NCBI RefSeq assembly: GCF_021216655.1
Contig: NZ_CP080437.1
Coordinates: 1,550,001 to 1,614,000 of the forward strand
Reading direction: 5' to 3'
From: Clavibacter michiganensis
GTDB lineage: Bacteria > Actinomycetota > Actinomycetes > Actinomycetales > Microbacteriaceae
Length of the DNA stretch: 64,000 bases
This document shows positions 47,006-54,587 of this stretch, piece after piece. The first letter of the stretch is position 1. Every line of letters starts with the position of its first letter. A program made the position numbers and the translations under genes. The notes beneath the pieces were generated by a model, which was not told the origin of the DNA, made no database searches, and worked only from the letters and a program-made list of their open reading frames with translations.

Positions 47006-47403
47006 TCCCGCTCGGCGGGCGACCCGGACGAGGCGGGCGCCGCGCCCGCGCGCGCCTCCTGCTCTAGGTCGCGCAGACGCAGGTCCGTCATGGCGCTCTC
47101 CTCCGCCAGCCGCCGCACCTTGTCCTCCAGGTCGGTGAGCTCGGCGCTGTACTGCACGCACACCAGGAAGATCACCACGATGCTCGCGAAGAACGCGAGG
47201 TTGAGCGGCTCCTGCACGCCGAGGAACCGGGCCGCACCCGAGAGCAGCGGCGGGAAGACGCTGATCACGAGCGCGACGAGGCCCGCGACCAGCCACCACA
47301 CGGCGTGGCGCTCGCGGAGGCGGCGCCGACGGAGGCGCTCGATCACGACGCCCACGGCGAGGAGCGCCGCGACGAGGGTGAAGACGTAGCTGGTGGGGTT
47401 CAC
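46912..47403 (-). CDS. DUF2304 domain membrane protein
   Basis: 163 aa. Three transmembrane helices (SYVFTLVAALLAVGVVIERL; AVWWLVAGLVALVISVFPPLL; NLAFFASIVVIFLVCVQYSAELT) followed by a cytoplasmic coiled coil (LEDKVRRLAEESAMTDLRLRDLE), the DUF2304 layout. These small proteins nearly always accompany a GT2 polyprenol glycosyltransferase, as here. GTG at 47403 overlaps the GT2 stop (GTGA). The Ser/Gly-rich tail is antisense to the GtrA C-terminus; either tail may be annotated too long, though both stops are firm. Confidence 0.85.
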   Translation of the reverse strand: MNPTSYVFTLVAALLAVGVVIERLRRRRLRERHAVWWLVAGLVALVISVFPPLLSGAARFLGVQEPLNLAFFASIVVIFLVCVQYSAELTDLEDKVRRLAEESAMTDLRLRDLEQEARAGAAPASSGSPAERDQPAAGSDGRGSSASSSPTGTADRSANTQNL

Positions 47404-48134
47404 GCGGTGACCGCCTTGACGGGTCGGCTGATGGGACGGATGAGGGCGATCACGAGCGCCATGCCGGCGCGCGCCAGGTAGATGGCGGCCTTCGCCGGGT
47501 TGTGCGACGCGACGCCGCCGGCGCGGGGCCGCATCGACACGGGCACCTGCTCGATGGTGAGGCCGTGGCGGGCCGCGATGACAAGGGACTCGACCGTGTC
47601 GCCGAGGTACTCGGCGGGGTAGTTCTCCGCGAACAGCGCGACGGCGCGGGGGCCGGATCCGCGGTAGCCGGATGTCGTGTCGGTGAGCGGCGTCCGTGCG
47701 ATGCGGCTGAGCGTGAAGCTCAGGAACCTCATCGCCCACTTGCGCGGGCCGGACACCTCGTAGTCGCCCTCGCCCGCGAACCGCGCGCCGATGACGACGT
47801 CCTTGCGCTCGAGGGCGGCGAGCAGCTGCGGCACGCTCTCCGGGTTGTGCTGGCCGTCCGAGTCGATCTGGATGACGTTGTCGAAGCCGTGGCGCTGCGC
47901 GTAGCGGAACCCCGCGCGCATCGCGCCGCCGACGCCGAGGTTGAACGGCAGCTCGAGCACGCGGGCACCCGCGGCCTGGGCGACCTCGACCGTGCGGTCC
48001 TTCGATCCGTCGCTGACGACCAGGCACGCGATGCCGGGGAGCGTGTCGAGGACCTCCCGCACGACCTGGCCCACCGCCTCCTCCTCGTTGTACGCGGGCA
48101 TGACGATGAGGGTCGTGCTCAGGCTGGCGGGCAT
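47400..48134 (-). CDS. Family 2 glycosyltransferase (dolichol-phosphate mannosyltransferase-like)
   Basis: 244 aa GT-A fold enzyme. LIVMPAYNEEEAVGQVVREVL at the start, LVVSDGSKDRTVEVA, LPFNLGVGGAMRAGF and the DxD motif IQIDSDGQHNPE. The pattern is that of polyprenyl-phosphate glycosyltransferases that load a nucleotide-sugar onto a lipid carrier. No C-terminal membrane segment is present; the DUF2304 partner that starts inside its stop codon may supply the membrane anchor. The upstream end abuts the duplicated moaE fragment. Confidence 0.92.
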   Translation of the reverse strand: MPASLSTTLIVMPAYNEEEAVGQVVREVLDTLPGIACLVVSDGSKDRTVEVAQAAGARVLELPFNLGVGGAMRAGFRYAQRHGFDNVIQIDSDGQHNPESVPQLLAALERKDVVIGARFAGEGDYEVSGPRKWAMRFLSFTLSRIARTPLTDTTSGYRGSGPRAVALFAENYPAEYLGDTVESLVIAARHGLTIEQVPVSMRPRAGGVASHNPAKAAIYLARAGMALVIALIRPISRPVKAVTA

Positions 48135-48192
48135 GCTGAGAGGGTAGCAAGGCGGCGCCGGGCGCCCGCGCGGGATCGCCGGGTCCGCCCAA

Positions 48193-48371
48193 CGAGGCGA
48201 CCCACTCGCTCGTGCCGTCGTCGAAGGCCTGCTGCTTCCAGATCGGGACGCGCTGCTTCACCTCGTCGACGAGGAGACCGCACGCGGCGAACGCGTCCGC
48301 GCGGTGCGCGGAGGAGACGGCGCAGGTGAGCGCGACGTCGCCGATGCCGAGCCGGCCGATGCGGTGCTCGA
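48193..48371 (-). pseudogene. Duplicated 3' fragment of moaE (remnant copy)
   Basis: 179 bp with 175 matches to 49578-49756, the 3' end of the intact moaE. It encodes the same C-terminal stretch (HRADAFAACGLLVDEVKQRV, PIWKQQAFDDGTSEWVASLG) but lacks a start and lacks the stop of the intact copy, its frame running on into the GT2 gene. Together with the intact copy it flanks the 1.2-kb insertion. Confidence 0.9.
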
Positions 48372-48494
48372 TGTGCTTTCAGATAAAGCCGTGCCGCCGA
48401 GAGACGCCTGACGACGCTCGGATCAACGGCCGGCCCCTGCCCTCCACTTGACGGCCCGGACACCGTACCGTCGATTTGGTCGATGGACGTCTCC

Positions 48495-48731
48495 TCACTC
48501 AGAGCTCTTTTGGCCATCGTGGCGTACGACTGCATTGATCGCGAGGCCAGAGATCACGATGGTGACGCCGAAGGCAATCGACCCCACGACTCGGATCACT
48601 CCGGTTCGCTCGAAGGTGAAATATTGAATGAGCAGGACGACCCCGAGCCCGAGGACGACGATTCCCGCGATCTTGTACCTCAATTTGGCCTCTTTTCCGG
48701 AGGTGGGCACCGCGGCTCTCGCAGCACCCAC
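48495..48731 (-). CDS. Small two-helix membrane protein in the islet
   Basis: 78 aa from GTG at 48731, or shorter from the TTG before LRYKIAGIV (preceded by GGAAAAGAGG, a better Shine-Dalgarno). Two transmembrane helices (KIAGIVVLGLGVVLLIQYF and GSIAFGVTIVISGLAINAVV) and a polar tail. No family recognised. It lies 19 bp after the secreted-protein gene on the same strand, so the two probably form an operon. Base composition is clearly lower in GC than the flanks. Confidence 0.6.
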   Translation of the reverse strand: MGAARAAVPTSGKEAKLRYKIAGIVVLGLGVVLLIQYFTFERTGVIRVVGSIAFGVTIVISGLAINAVVRHDGQKSSE

Positions 48732-48750
48732 CTCTTAGGTGGTGTGAGCG

Positions 48751-49332
48751 TCAGACGCACCGAATCCATGAATCGTCTACGCCAGACCACGCCGCTTCAT
48801 GACCGAAAAAGGGGAGGAGCAGTTGACGATCGTCAGAACACTTCCCATTATAGCTGAGGTACTGCTGCGCGGCCGCGAGGACACCGGTAGTGATGACACA
48901 GGTCTCGGGGAATGCGCCGCACGCGGCGATTCCTATAAGGAAGCCGCTGCCGTTGATGATTGCATCTTGATCGAATGAATTCAAGAGGATGTATGGATGC
49001 CCGGTACCGTCGTCGAGTCCGCCGGAAATCTTCGATTCGAACTCCCCCTGGGGCGGGGTGGCTGCCGCCCCTTCAGGATATACGATTTCGATCCCGCTGC
49101 CCACGTGGTAGGTCGTGACGGACCGCCCATCGACAAGCGAGATCTCTCGTGGGACGTCCGACGCGTCCAGTTCGGCGTGCAAGCGACTGGTCGCCTGTCC
49201 CGAGATCGCGGACGACCCCGGGGGCTGAGCCATCTCAGCCGCATCTGCTGCCCCGGAGGAGATGCACGTGAATCCGAGGGCGACGACTGCCGCCACAGCA
49301 ACATAGATTGGAGCCTTCGATCTGCTGTTCAT
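48751..49332 (-). CDS. Secreted hypothetical protein in the islet
   Basis: 193 aa, not recognised. Signal peptide (MNSRSKAPIYVAVAAVVALGFTCISSGAADA, likely cut after ADA). The mature part has a polar first half and a C-terminal region with five cysteines (IAACGAFPETCVI ... GKCSDDRQ ... WIRCV) and the hydrophobic stretch GSGFLIGIAACGAFP in between. AGAAGGAAAG precedes the ATG. The combination of small secreted protein and small membrane protein with transferred composition suggests a toxin/bacteriocin-and-immunity pair or an envelope factor, but no homology supports that. Confidence 0.65.
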   Translation of the reverse strand: MNSRSKAPIYVAVAAVVALGFTCISSGAADAAEMAQPPGSSAISGQATSRLHAELDASDVPREISLVDGRSVTTYHVGSGIEIVYPEGAAATPPQGEFESKISGGLDDGTGHPYILLNSFDQDAIINGSGFLIGIAACGAFPETCVITTGVLAAAQQYLSYNGKCSDDRQLLLPFFGHEAAWSGVDDSWIRCV

Positions 49333-49568
49333 TTGTCTTTCCTTCTATAGAGGAGTGAGACAATCCGCGCACCGATGTCGCTCGACCTACACCCAGTGTA
49401 CCGAGGGAGCGAGGCAGGGCTCGGCATTCAGATATGCCTCGCGTGACGTGGGCTCCGGTCGGAATTCCAGGATCGACTGAGCCCTCGAGGCTGAACTCAG
49501 AACTCGTGATCGAAGCCCGTCGACACAGTCCACAGGGCGGAGAATATGAAGCGCTCGACCCGAGCAAG

Positions 49569-50000
49569 TCAGCCGAGCGAGGCCACCCACTCGCTCGTGC
49601 CGTCGTCGAAGGCCTGCTGCTTCCAGATCGGGACGCGCTGCTTCACCTCGTCCACCAGGAGACCGCACGCGGCGAACGCGTCCGCGCGGTGCGCGGAGGA
49701 GACGGCGCAGGTGAGCGCGACGTCGCCGATGCCGAGGCGGCCGATGCGGTGCTCGACGGCGATCCGCACCTCGGGGTAGCGCGCGGAGACGTCGAGCGCG
49801 ACCTGCCGGATCGCCTGGCGGGCGGCCGGATGCGCGGAGTATTCGAGCCAGAGGACGCCGCGACCGTCGTCGTGGTCGCGCACCACTCCCTCGAAGGTGA
49901 CGACCGCGCCCGCGTCGTCGGCGCGCACGGCGTCGGCGCAGTCCTCCACGCGGATCGCGCCGCCCGCGATGCGCGCGAAGAGCACGCGGTCGGCGGTCAC
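49569..50000 (-). CDS. moaE: Molybdopterin synthase catalytic subunit MoaE
   Basis: 143 aa from GTG at 50000. With MoaD it inserts sulfur into cyclic pyranopterin phosphate to make molybdopterin. Family segments: GAVVTFEGVVRDHDDGRGVLWLEYSAHP, VEHRIGRLGIGDVALTCAVSSAHR and the catalytic-lysine region EVKQRVPIWKQQAF. The 3' 179 bp are duplicated 1.4 kb downstream. Start overlaps the moaB/mog stop (GTGA). The C-terminal Leu-Gly and stop may come from the inserted element rather than the ancestral gene. Confidence 0.92.
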   Translation of the reverse strand: MTADRVLFARIAGGAIRVEDCADAVRADDAGAVVTFEGVVRDHDDGRGVLWLEYSAHPAARQAIRQVALDVSARYPEVRIAVEHRIGRLGIGDVALTCAVSSAHRADAFAACGLLVDEVKQRVPIWKQQAFDDGTSEWVASLG

Positions 50001-50551
50001 GAGCTGGCTCCTGCGTCGGCCGCGGGAGCCGTGTCGGCGGTGTCGGCGGCCGGGTCGGCGGCGGGATGCACTGCGCCGCGGGCCTGCTCGAGCGCGTGGT
50101 CGAGGATCCGGTCGAGGAGGCCGAGGCCGTCGCGCACGCCGCCCGGCGAGCCCGGCAGGTTCATGACGAACGCGCCGCCCGCGAGCCCCGCGTGCCCGCG
50201 CGTGAGCACCGCGGTGGGCGTGTGGGCCGTGCCGATGCGGCGGGCCTCCTCCATGATCCCGGGGATCTCGAGGTCGAGCAGCGGCAGGGTCGCCTCGGGC
50301 GTGCGGTCGGTGGGGGTGATGCCCGTGCCGCCCGTGGTGAGGATCACGCGCGCGCCGCCCGCGAGGGCCTCGGCGAGCGCCGCGGCGACCCCTGGCCCGT
50401 CGGGGCGGACGACCGGCGCGCCCACCTCGAACCCGCGCTCGGCGAGCCACGCGGCGATGACGGGGCCGGTGCGGTCCTCGTACTCCCCCGCCGCGGCGCG
50501 CGTGGAGGCGACGATCACGACGGCGCGGCCGCGGGGATCCGCCGCGCTCAC
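49997..50551 (-). CDS. MogA/MoaB family molybdopterin adenylyltransferase
   Basis: 184 aa from GTG at 50551. Adenylates molybdopterin before molybdenum insertion. Signatures: VVIVASTRAAAGEYEDRTGPVIAAWL, ARVILTTGGTGITPTDRTPEATLPLLDLEIPGI and FVMNLPGSPGGVRDGLGLL. The C-terminal 30 residues are Ala/Asp repeats. Start overlaps the moaC stop and stop overlaps the moaE start, a translationally coupled run. Confidence 0.92.
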   Translation of the reverse strand: MSAADPRGRAVVIVASTRAAAGEYEDRTGPVIAAWLAERGFEVGAPVVRPDGPGVAAALAEALAGGARVILTTGGTGITPTDRTPEATLPLLDLEIPGIMEEARRIGTAHTPTAVLTRGHAGLAGGAFVMNLPGSPGGVRDGLGLLDRILDHALEQARGAVHPAADPAADTADTAPAADAGASS

Positions 50552-51042
50552 GGCCGGGCCCAGTCGCCGGACTTGCCGCCCTGCTTCTCGCGCACGAGCA
50601 CGTCGGTGATCACGGCCCGCGCATCCACCGCCTTGACCATGTCGTAGAGCGTGAGCGCCGCGACCGACGCCGCGGTGAGCGCCTCCATCTCGACGCCCGT
50701 GACGCCCGTGGTGCTGACGGACGCGACCACCGTGAGCCGGTCGTCGGCACCGGTGATGTCGATCTCGATGCGGCCGATGGGCAGCGGGTGGCACAGCGGG
50801 ATGAGGCTGGAGGTCTGCTTCGCCGCCATGATCCCCGCGATGCGCGCCGTGCCGACGGCCTCGCCCTTGGGCAGGTCGCCCGAGATCACGGCCGACACCA
50901 CCTCGGGCCGGGTCACGAGCACGGCCTGCGCGACGGCCCGGCGCTTCGTGACGGCCTTGTCGGTGACGTCGACCATGTGCGCGGATCCGTCCTGCCGCAG
51001 GTGGGTGAGGGACGGCGCGGCGCTCGCTGCGGGATCAGTCAT
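50548..51042 (-). CDS. moaC: Cyclic pyranopterin monophosphate synthase MoaC
   Basis: 164 aa. Converts 3',8-cH2GTP, made by MoaA, into cyclic pyranopterin monophosphate. Conserved MVDVTDKAVTKRRAVAQA, AAKQTSSLIPLCHPLPI and GVEMEALTAASVAALTLYDMVKAVD are all present. Start ATG at 51042 lies 8 bp inside the moeA stop region. No moaA gene lies in the window. Confidence 0.95.
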   Translation of the reverse strand: MTDPAASAAPSLTHLRQDGSAHMVDVTDKAVTKRRAVAQAVLVTRPEVVSAVISGDLPKGEAVGTARIAGIMAAKQTSSLIPLCHPLPIGRIEIDITGADDRLTVVASVSTTGVTGVEMEALTAASVAALTLYDMVKAVDARAVITDVLVREKQGGKSGDWARP

Positions 51043-52330
51043 CGATGCTCCAGACGGTGACGGGGTCGCCGGCCTCCAGCCGGTCGAGACCTGCGGGGAT
51101 GTGGACGAGGTGGGTGGCGGTCGCGTACGCGTGCAGGAGGTGGGATCCGGGGCCGCCGACCGCGACGACCCGGCCGTCTTCGTCGAGGCGGCCGCGCCGC
51201 ACCTGGTGCTTGGCGGCGGGCGAGTCGAGGGGCGCGGCGAGCGGCGCCTCGCGGGACGGGCGGTCGGGTCGCGGGTGCCCGGCGAGGGCGCGCAGCACCG
51301 GACGGAGGAAGAGCTCGAACGAGACCAGCGCGCTCACGGGGTTGCCGGGGAAGGCGACCACGGGGATCCGCGCGCCGCCGGCCTCCGCGGTCCCGAGCCC
51401 CTGCGGCCCGCCCGGCTGCACGGCGACGGAGACGAACTCCACGCCGCCGCCCTCGAGCACGTCGCGCACGACCTCGTAGGCGCCGGCGCTGACGCCGCCC
51501 GTCGTGACCAGCAGGTCGATGCCGGCGGCGGCCCCACGGAGCGCCTCACCCACGCGGCCGGCGTCGTCGGACGCGACCCGCAGCGGGCGGACCTCCGCCC
51601 CGGCGGCCGAGAGCGCCGCGGCGAGCGCGACCGAGTTGGCGTCGTGGATCTGCCCGGGCGCGAGCTCCTCGCCCGGCGCGCGCAGCTCGAGGCCGGTGGA
51701 GAGGAGGAGCACGACGGGTCGGCGGCGCACGGTGACGGCCGCGACACCCGCCGACGCGAGCACGCCCCAGTGCGACGGGAGGAGGCGCGTGCCGGCGGCG
51801 ACGAGCACGGCCCCCGCCGCGAGGTCGCTGCCCTGCGCGCGGACGAAGGCGCCCGGATCCACGGGGGCGGCGAAGGCGACGGTCGCGTCGGTCGCGGTCT
51901 CGTCGACGAAGCGGTCGGGGATCGCGGCCTCGATGGGCACGATCGCGTCGGCGCCGGGCGGGACGGGCGCGCCCGTCATGCAGGGGGCGGCGGTGCCGGG
52001 CTGGAGAGGCACCGGGGCGACGCCGGCGGGGATCCGCGCGGCGATGCGCAGGACGGCCGGGACCGCGTCGCTCGCGCCTGCGAGGTCCGCCGCGCGCACC
52101 GCGTAGCCGTCCATCTGCGAGTTGCGGAACGGCGGCAGGTCGAGCGGGCTCGTGACGTCGCGGGCGAGCACGCGGTCGGCGTAGCGGTGCGGATCCGCGC
52201 TCACGGCGTCCGCGGCGACGGGCAGCTCCTCCGCGGGCAGGCCGGCGAGCGGGGCGAGGAGCGCCGACACGGCCGCGCGGTGCTCGTCGACCGTGCGTCG
52301 TCGTCGGCCAGCGGGGCGGTCGGGGGTCAT
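51035..52330 (-). CDS. moeA: Molybdopterin molybdenumtransferase MoeA
   Basis: 431 aa. Inserts molybdate into adenylated molybdopterin to give Mo-cofactor. Domain order normal: PLDLPPFRNSQMDGYAVRAADL, VMTGAPVPPGADAIVPIE, LSTGLELRAPGEELAPGQIHDANS, LLVTTGGVSAGAYEVVRDVL and VVAFPGNPVSALVSFELFLRP, then the C-terminal MoeA domain IV. First gene of the moeA-moaC-moaB-moaE run; the promoter should lie upstream of 52330, divergent from the small membrane gene at 52462. Confidence 0.95.
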   Translation of the reverse strand: MTPDRPAGRRRRTVDEHRAAVSALLAPLAGLPAEELPVAADAVSADPHRYADRVLARDVTSPLDLPPFRNSQMDGYAVRAADLAGASDAVPAVLRIAARIPAGVAPVPLQPGTAAPCMTGAPVPPGADAIVPIEAAIPDRFVDETATDATVAFAAPVDPGAFVRAQGSDLAAGAVLVAAGTRLLPSHWGVLASAGVAAVTVRRRPVVLLLSTGLELRAPGEELAPGQIHDANSVALAAALSAAGAEVRPLRVASDDAGRVGEALRGAAAGIDLLVTTGGVSAGAYEVVRDVLEGGGVEFVSVAVQPGGPQGLGTAEAGGARIPVVAFPGNPVSALVSFELFLRPVLRALAGHPRPDRPSREAPLAAPLDSPAAKHQVRRGRLDEDGRVVAVGGPGSHLLHAYATATHLVHIPAGLDRLEAGDPVTVWSIDD

Positions 52331-52461
52331 GGGACCATCATCCCCGACGCGGGTGCGTCCTCCCGGGCGCCGCCGGATCCCGATGCGCGGTCGTCCTCCT
52401 CGTCATCCGCGCCCCGGACACGGGCCTTGCCGTCGCGGTCCGGGCGCGGGACCCTGAGCGC

Positions 52462-52686
52462 ATGGATCCGCACGAGCGCCGCGCCACCGTCCGCCGTCGC
52501 GTGGCCGCCGCGATCGGCGCCGTGCTGCTCGCCGCCGCGATCGCGCTCGGCATCGCCGGGGTGGTCGTCCACACGGGCGGATCCGACCTGGGTCTGCTGC
52601 TGCTCGTCGCGGCCCTCGCGCTGCTCACGGCGGGCGCGGGCCTGGTCGTCTCGGCCGTGCGGTCCGCCGCGGACCGCCCGCGCTGA
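52462..52686 (+). CDS. Small two-helix membrane protein, 74 aa
   Basis: Basic N-terminus (MDPHERRATVRRRV) then two helices (AAAIGAVLLAAAIALGIAGVVV and LGLLLLVAALALLTAGAGLVV) and a short charged tail. Not recognised; the hairpin topology with cytoplasmic ends is clear. Followed by a hairpin. Confidence 0.6.
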   Translation: MDPHERRATVRRRVAAAIGAVLLAAAIALGIAGVVVHTGGSDLGLLLLVAALALLTAGAGLVVSAVRSAADRPR

Positions 52687-52729
52687 CACGGACCCGCTCC
52701 TCCCCAGAGCGCGGGACCGGATCCGTGTC
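52685..52729 (+). terminator. Imperfect hairpin after the small membrane gene
   Basis: GACACGGA and TCCGTGTC form an 8-bp outer stem, continued with bulges by CCCGCTC/GAGC-GCGGG. No T tract. It precedes the next plus-strand gene by about 55 bp. Confidence 0.45.
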
Positions 52730-52783
52730 CGCCTCCCGAACCGGCCCCTGCCGCGCGCCGCCCGGCCGTCCTAGGGTCGGAGC

Positions 52784-53557
52784 ATGACCATCGCCGCCCG
52801 CGGGCAGACCCTCGTCGACCTCCACACCGCTCCCGAGCTCCTGAGGGTGGTGAACGTGTGGGACGCCATCACGGCCGCCGCCATCGGCGCGCTCCCCGAG
52901 ACCAAGGCCCTCGCCACCGCGAGCCACTCCATCGCCGCCACCTTCGGCTACGAGGACGGCGAGAGGATCCCGCTCGACCTGCACCTCGACATGATCGGCC
53001 GCATCGTCGCCGCCGTCGAGCAGCCCGTCTCCGCCGACCTCGAGTCGGGCTACGGGGACGCGGGCGAGACCGTGCGCCGCGCCATCGGCGTGGGCGTCGT
53101 CGGCGCCAACCTCGAGGACGGCATGCGCCCCCTCGACGACTCGATCCGCGCGGTCGAGGCCGCCGTCGCGGCAGCGCAGGCCGAGGGCGTGCCGTTCGCG
53201 CTCAACGCCCGCACCGACGCCTACGTGCTGGGCGGCGACCGCGACCGGTCCGACATCCTCGCGGACGCCGTCGAGCGCACGCGCGCCTACATGGCCGCCG
53301 GCGCCACGACCGTCTTCGTGCCCGGACCGCTCACCGAGGACGAGGTGCGCACCCTCGTCGACGCCGTCGGCCCGCAGCGCCTCACCGTCATCGGCGTCCC
53401 CGGATCCCTCTCCCCCGCCCGCTTCGAGGAGCTCGGCGTCGGCCGCATCTCCTACGGCCCGTGGACCCAGCGCGTCGCGCTCACGGCCCTGCAGGACACC
53501 GCGAAGGACCTCTACGCGGGCGGTGCGCTGCCCGAGGGGACGCGGCCGCTCAACTGA
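52784..53557 (+). CDS. Isocitrate lyase/PEP mutase superfamily protein
   Basis: 257 aa TIM-barrel carboxy-vinyl lyase/mutase. Motifs: VNVWDAITAAAIGAL near the start, VSADLESGYGDAGETVRRAIGVGVVGANLEDG (the Mg2+-binding Asp/Glu set), PFALNARTDAYVLG and TVFVPGPLTEDEVRTLV. Members include 2-methylisocitrate lyase, oxaloacetate decarboxylase and PEP phosphonomutase; the KKCGH motif of true isocitrate lyase is absent, so the substrate cannot be assigned. Stand-alone gene. Confidence 0.88.
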   Translation: MTIAARGQTLVDLHTAPELLRVVNVWDAITAAAIGALPETKALATASHSIAATFGYEDGERIPLDLHLDMIGRIVAAVEQPVSADLESGYGDAGETVRRAIGVGVVGANLEDGMRPLDDSIRAVEAAVAAAQAEGVPFALNARTDAYVLGGDRDRSDILADAVERTRAYMAAGATTVFVPGPLTEDEVRTLVDAVGPQRLTVIGVPGSLSPARFEELGVGRISYGPWTQRVALTALQDTAKDLYAGGALPEGTRPLN

Positions 53558-53666
53558 CGCGGTCCCGGCGTCGCCTCGGTCCACGTCGACCGGGGCGCGG
53601 CGGATGCGGTCGAGCCCGCGTCCACCGCGCCCTGGTTGACTGGGCACCCACCCGAAGGAGCACGAC

Positions 53667-54587
53667 GTGACCGACACCCCCGCCGCGGCGACCACCGCAT
53701 CCGTCCCCCGCGCCGAGATCGGCGTCATCGGCGGATCCGGCCTCTACTCCCTGCTCGATCCCGCGACGAGCGCGTCGCACCGCATCGAGACGCCGTTCGG
53801 CCCGACCTCGAGCGAGGTCGCCGTCGGCGAGCTGGCGGGCCGCCGCGTCGCGTTCCTCACCCGGCACGGCGCCGACCACTCGGTAGCGCCGCACCTCATC
53901 GACTACCGCGCGAACATCTGGGCGCTGGCGTCGCTCGGCGTCTGCGCCATCGTGTCGTCGTCCGCGGTGGGCGGCGTCTCGCCGGACTACCCGCCGGGAT
54001 CGCTCGTCCTCACCGACCAGCTCCTCGACCGCACGTGGGGCCGGCCCGACACGTTCTTCGACCAGGGCGTCGTGCAGCACCTCTCCGCCGCGGATCCATT
54101 CGACCCCGAGCTGCACGCGCTCGCGGCCGCCGCGCTCGTGGATCTCGAGGGCGGCGACCGGGCGGATGCGGCAGGGCCGCTGCGCACCTCGGGCACCGTC
54201 GTCGTGATCCAGGGCCCGCGCTTCTCCACGCGCGCCGAGTCGCTCTGGTTCCGGCAGGCAGGCGCGCACATCGTGAACATGACGCAGTACCCCGAGGTCG
54301 TGCTCGCCTCCGAGCTCAACATCGGGACGGTGAACCTGTCGTTCGTCACCGACGCGGACGCGGGACTCGCACCGCTGCCGGGCGAGCAGGGAGATGCCGT
54401 CACGGCCGACCTGGTGTTCGCCCGGCTCCGGGAGGCGCAGCCGCGCATCGTCCGGGCGATCGAGGCGGTCGTCCGCGCCATCCCCGCCGACTACCGCGGA
54501 CGCCCGCTGATCGACCCGGGCGCGGTCGAGTCCGTGCTCGCGCGGCCCGTCACCGGCGCGAGCACCACGACCGGCGCGCGCTCGTGA
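53667..54587 (+). CDS. S-methyl-5'-thioadenosine phosphorylase family (PNP/MTAP) protein
   Basis: 306 aa trimeric-type purine phosphorylase. Motifs EIGVIGGSGLYSL with the phosphate loop, FLTRHGADHSVAPHLIDYRANIWAL, QGPRFSTRAESLWFRQAGAHIVNMTQYPEVVLASEL and SFVTDADAG. It cleaves 5'-methylthioadenosine (or a purine nucleoside) with phosphate in methionine salvage. The Asp of FVTDAD matches 6-aminopurine (MTA) specificity, whereas PNPs have Asn there. GAAGGAG precedes the ATG. Its stop overlaps the epimerase GTG, so the two are co-translated. Confidence 0.88.
   Translation: MTDTPAAATTASVPRAEIGVIGGSGLYSLLDPATSASHRIETPFGPTSSEVAVGELAGRRVAFLTRHGADHSVAPHLIDYRANIWALASLGVCAIVSSSAVGGVSPDYPPGSLVLTDQLLDRTWGRPDTFFDQGVVQHLSAADPFDPELHALAAAALVDLEGGDRADAAGPLRTSGTVVVIQGPRFSTRAESLWFRQAGAHIVNMTQYPEVVLASELNIGTVNLSFVTDADAGLAPLPGEQGDAVTADLVFARLREAQPRIVRAIEAVVRAIPADYRGRPLIDPGAVESVLARPVTGASTTTGARS

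Larger units (their letters stand above)
48193..49756. repeat. Direct-repeat-flanked insertion (islet) at the 3' end of moaE
   Basis: Two 179-bp direct repeats (48193-48371 and 49578-49756, four mismatches) bracket 1,206 bp of AT-richer DNA with two small genes. The arrangement leaves a full-length moaE, as expected when an element carrying its own moaE 3' end inserts there, or after a partial tandem duplication with added DNA. No recombinase is encoded. Confidence 0.8.

Noticed and set aside
46912..48261. A 449-codon frame that would fuse the moaE remnant to a protein running antisense-phase through the GT2 gene and into DUF2304
   Set aside because: Only its last third (DUF2304) is protein-like; the middle is Arg/Pro/Gly-rich shadow coding typical of high-GC DNA. 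GT2 and DUF2304 have their own starts.
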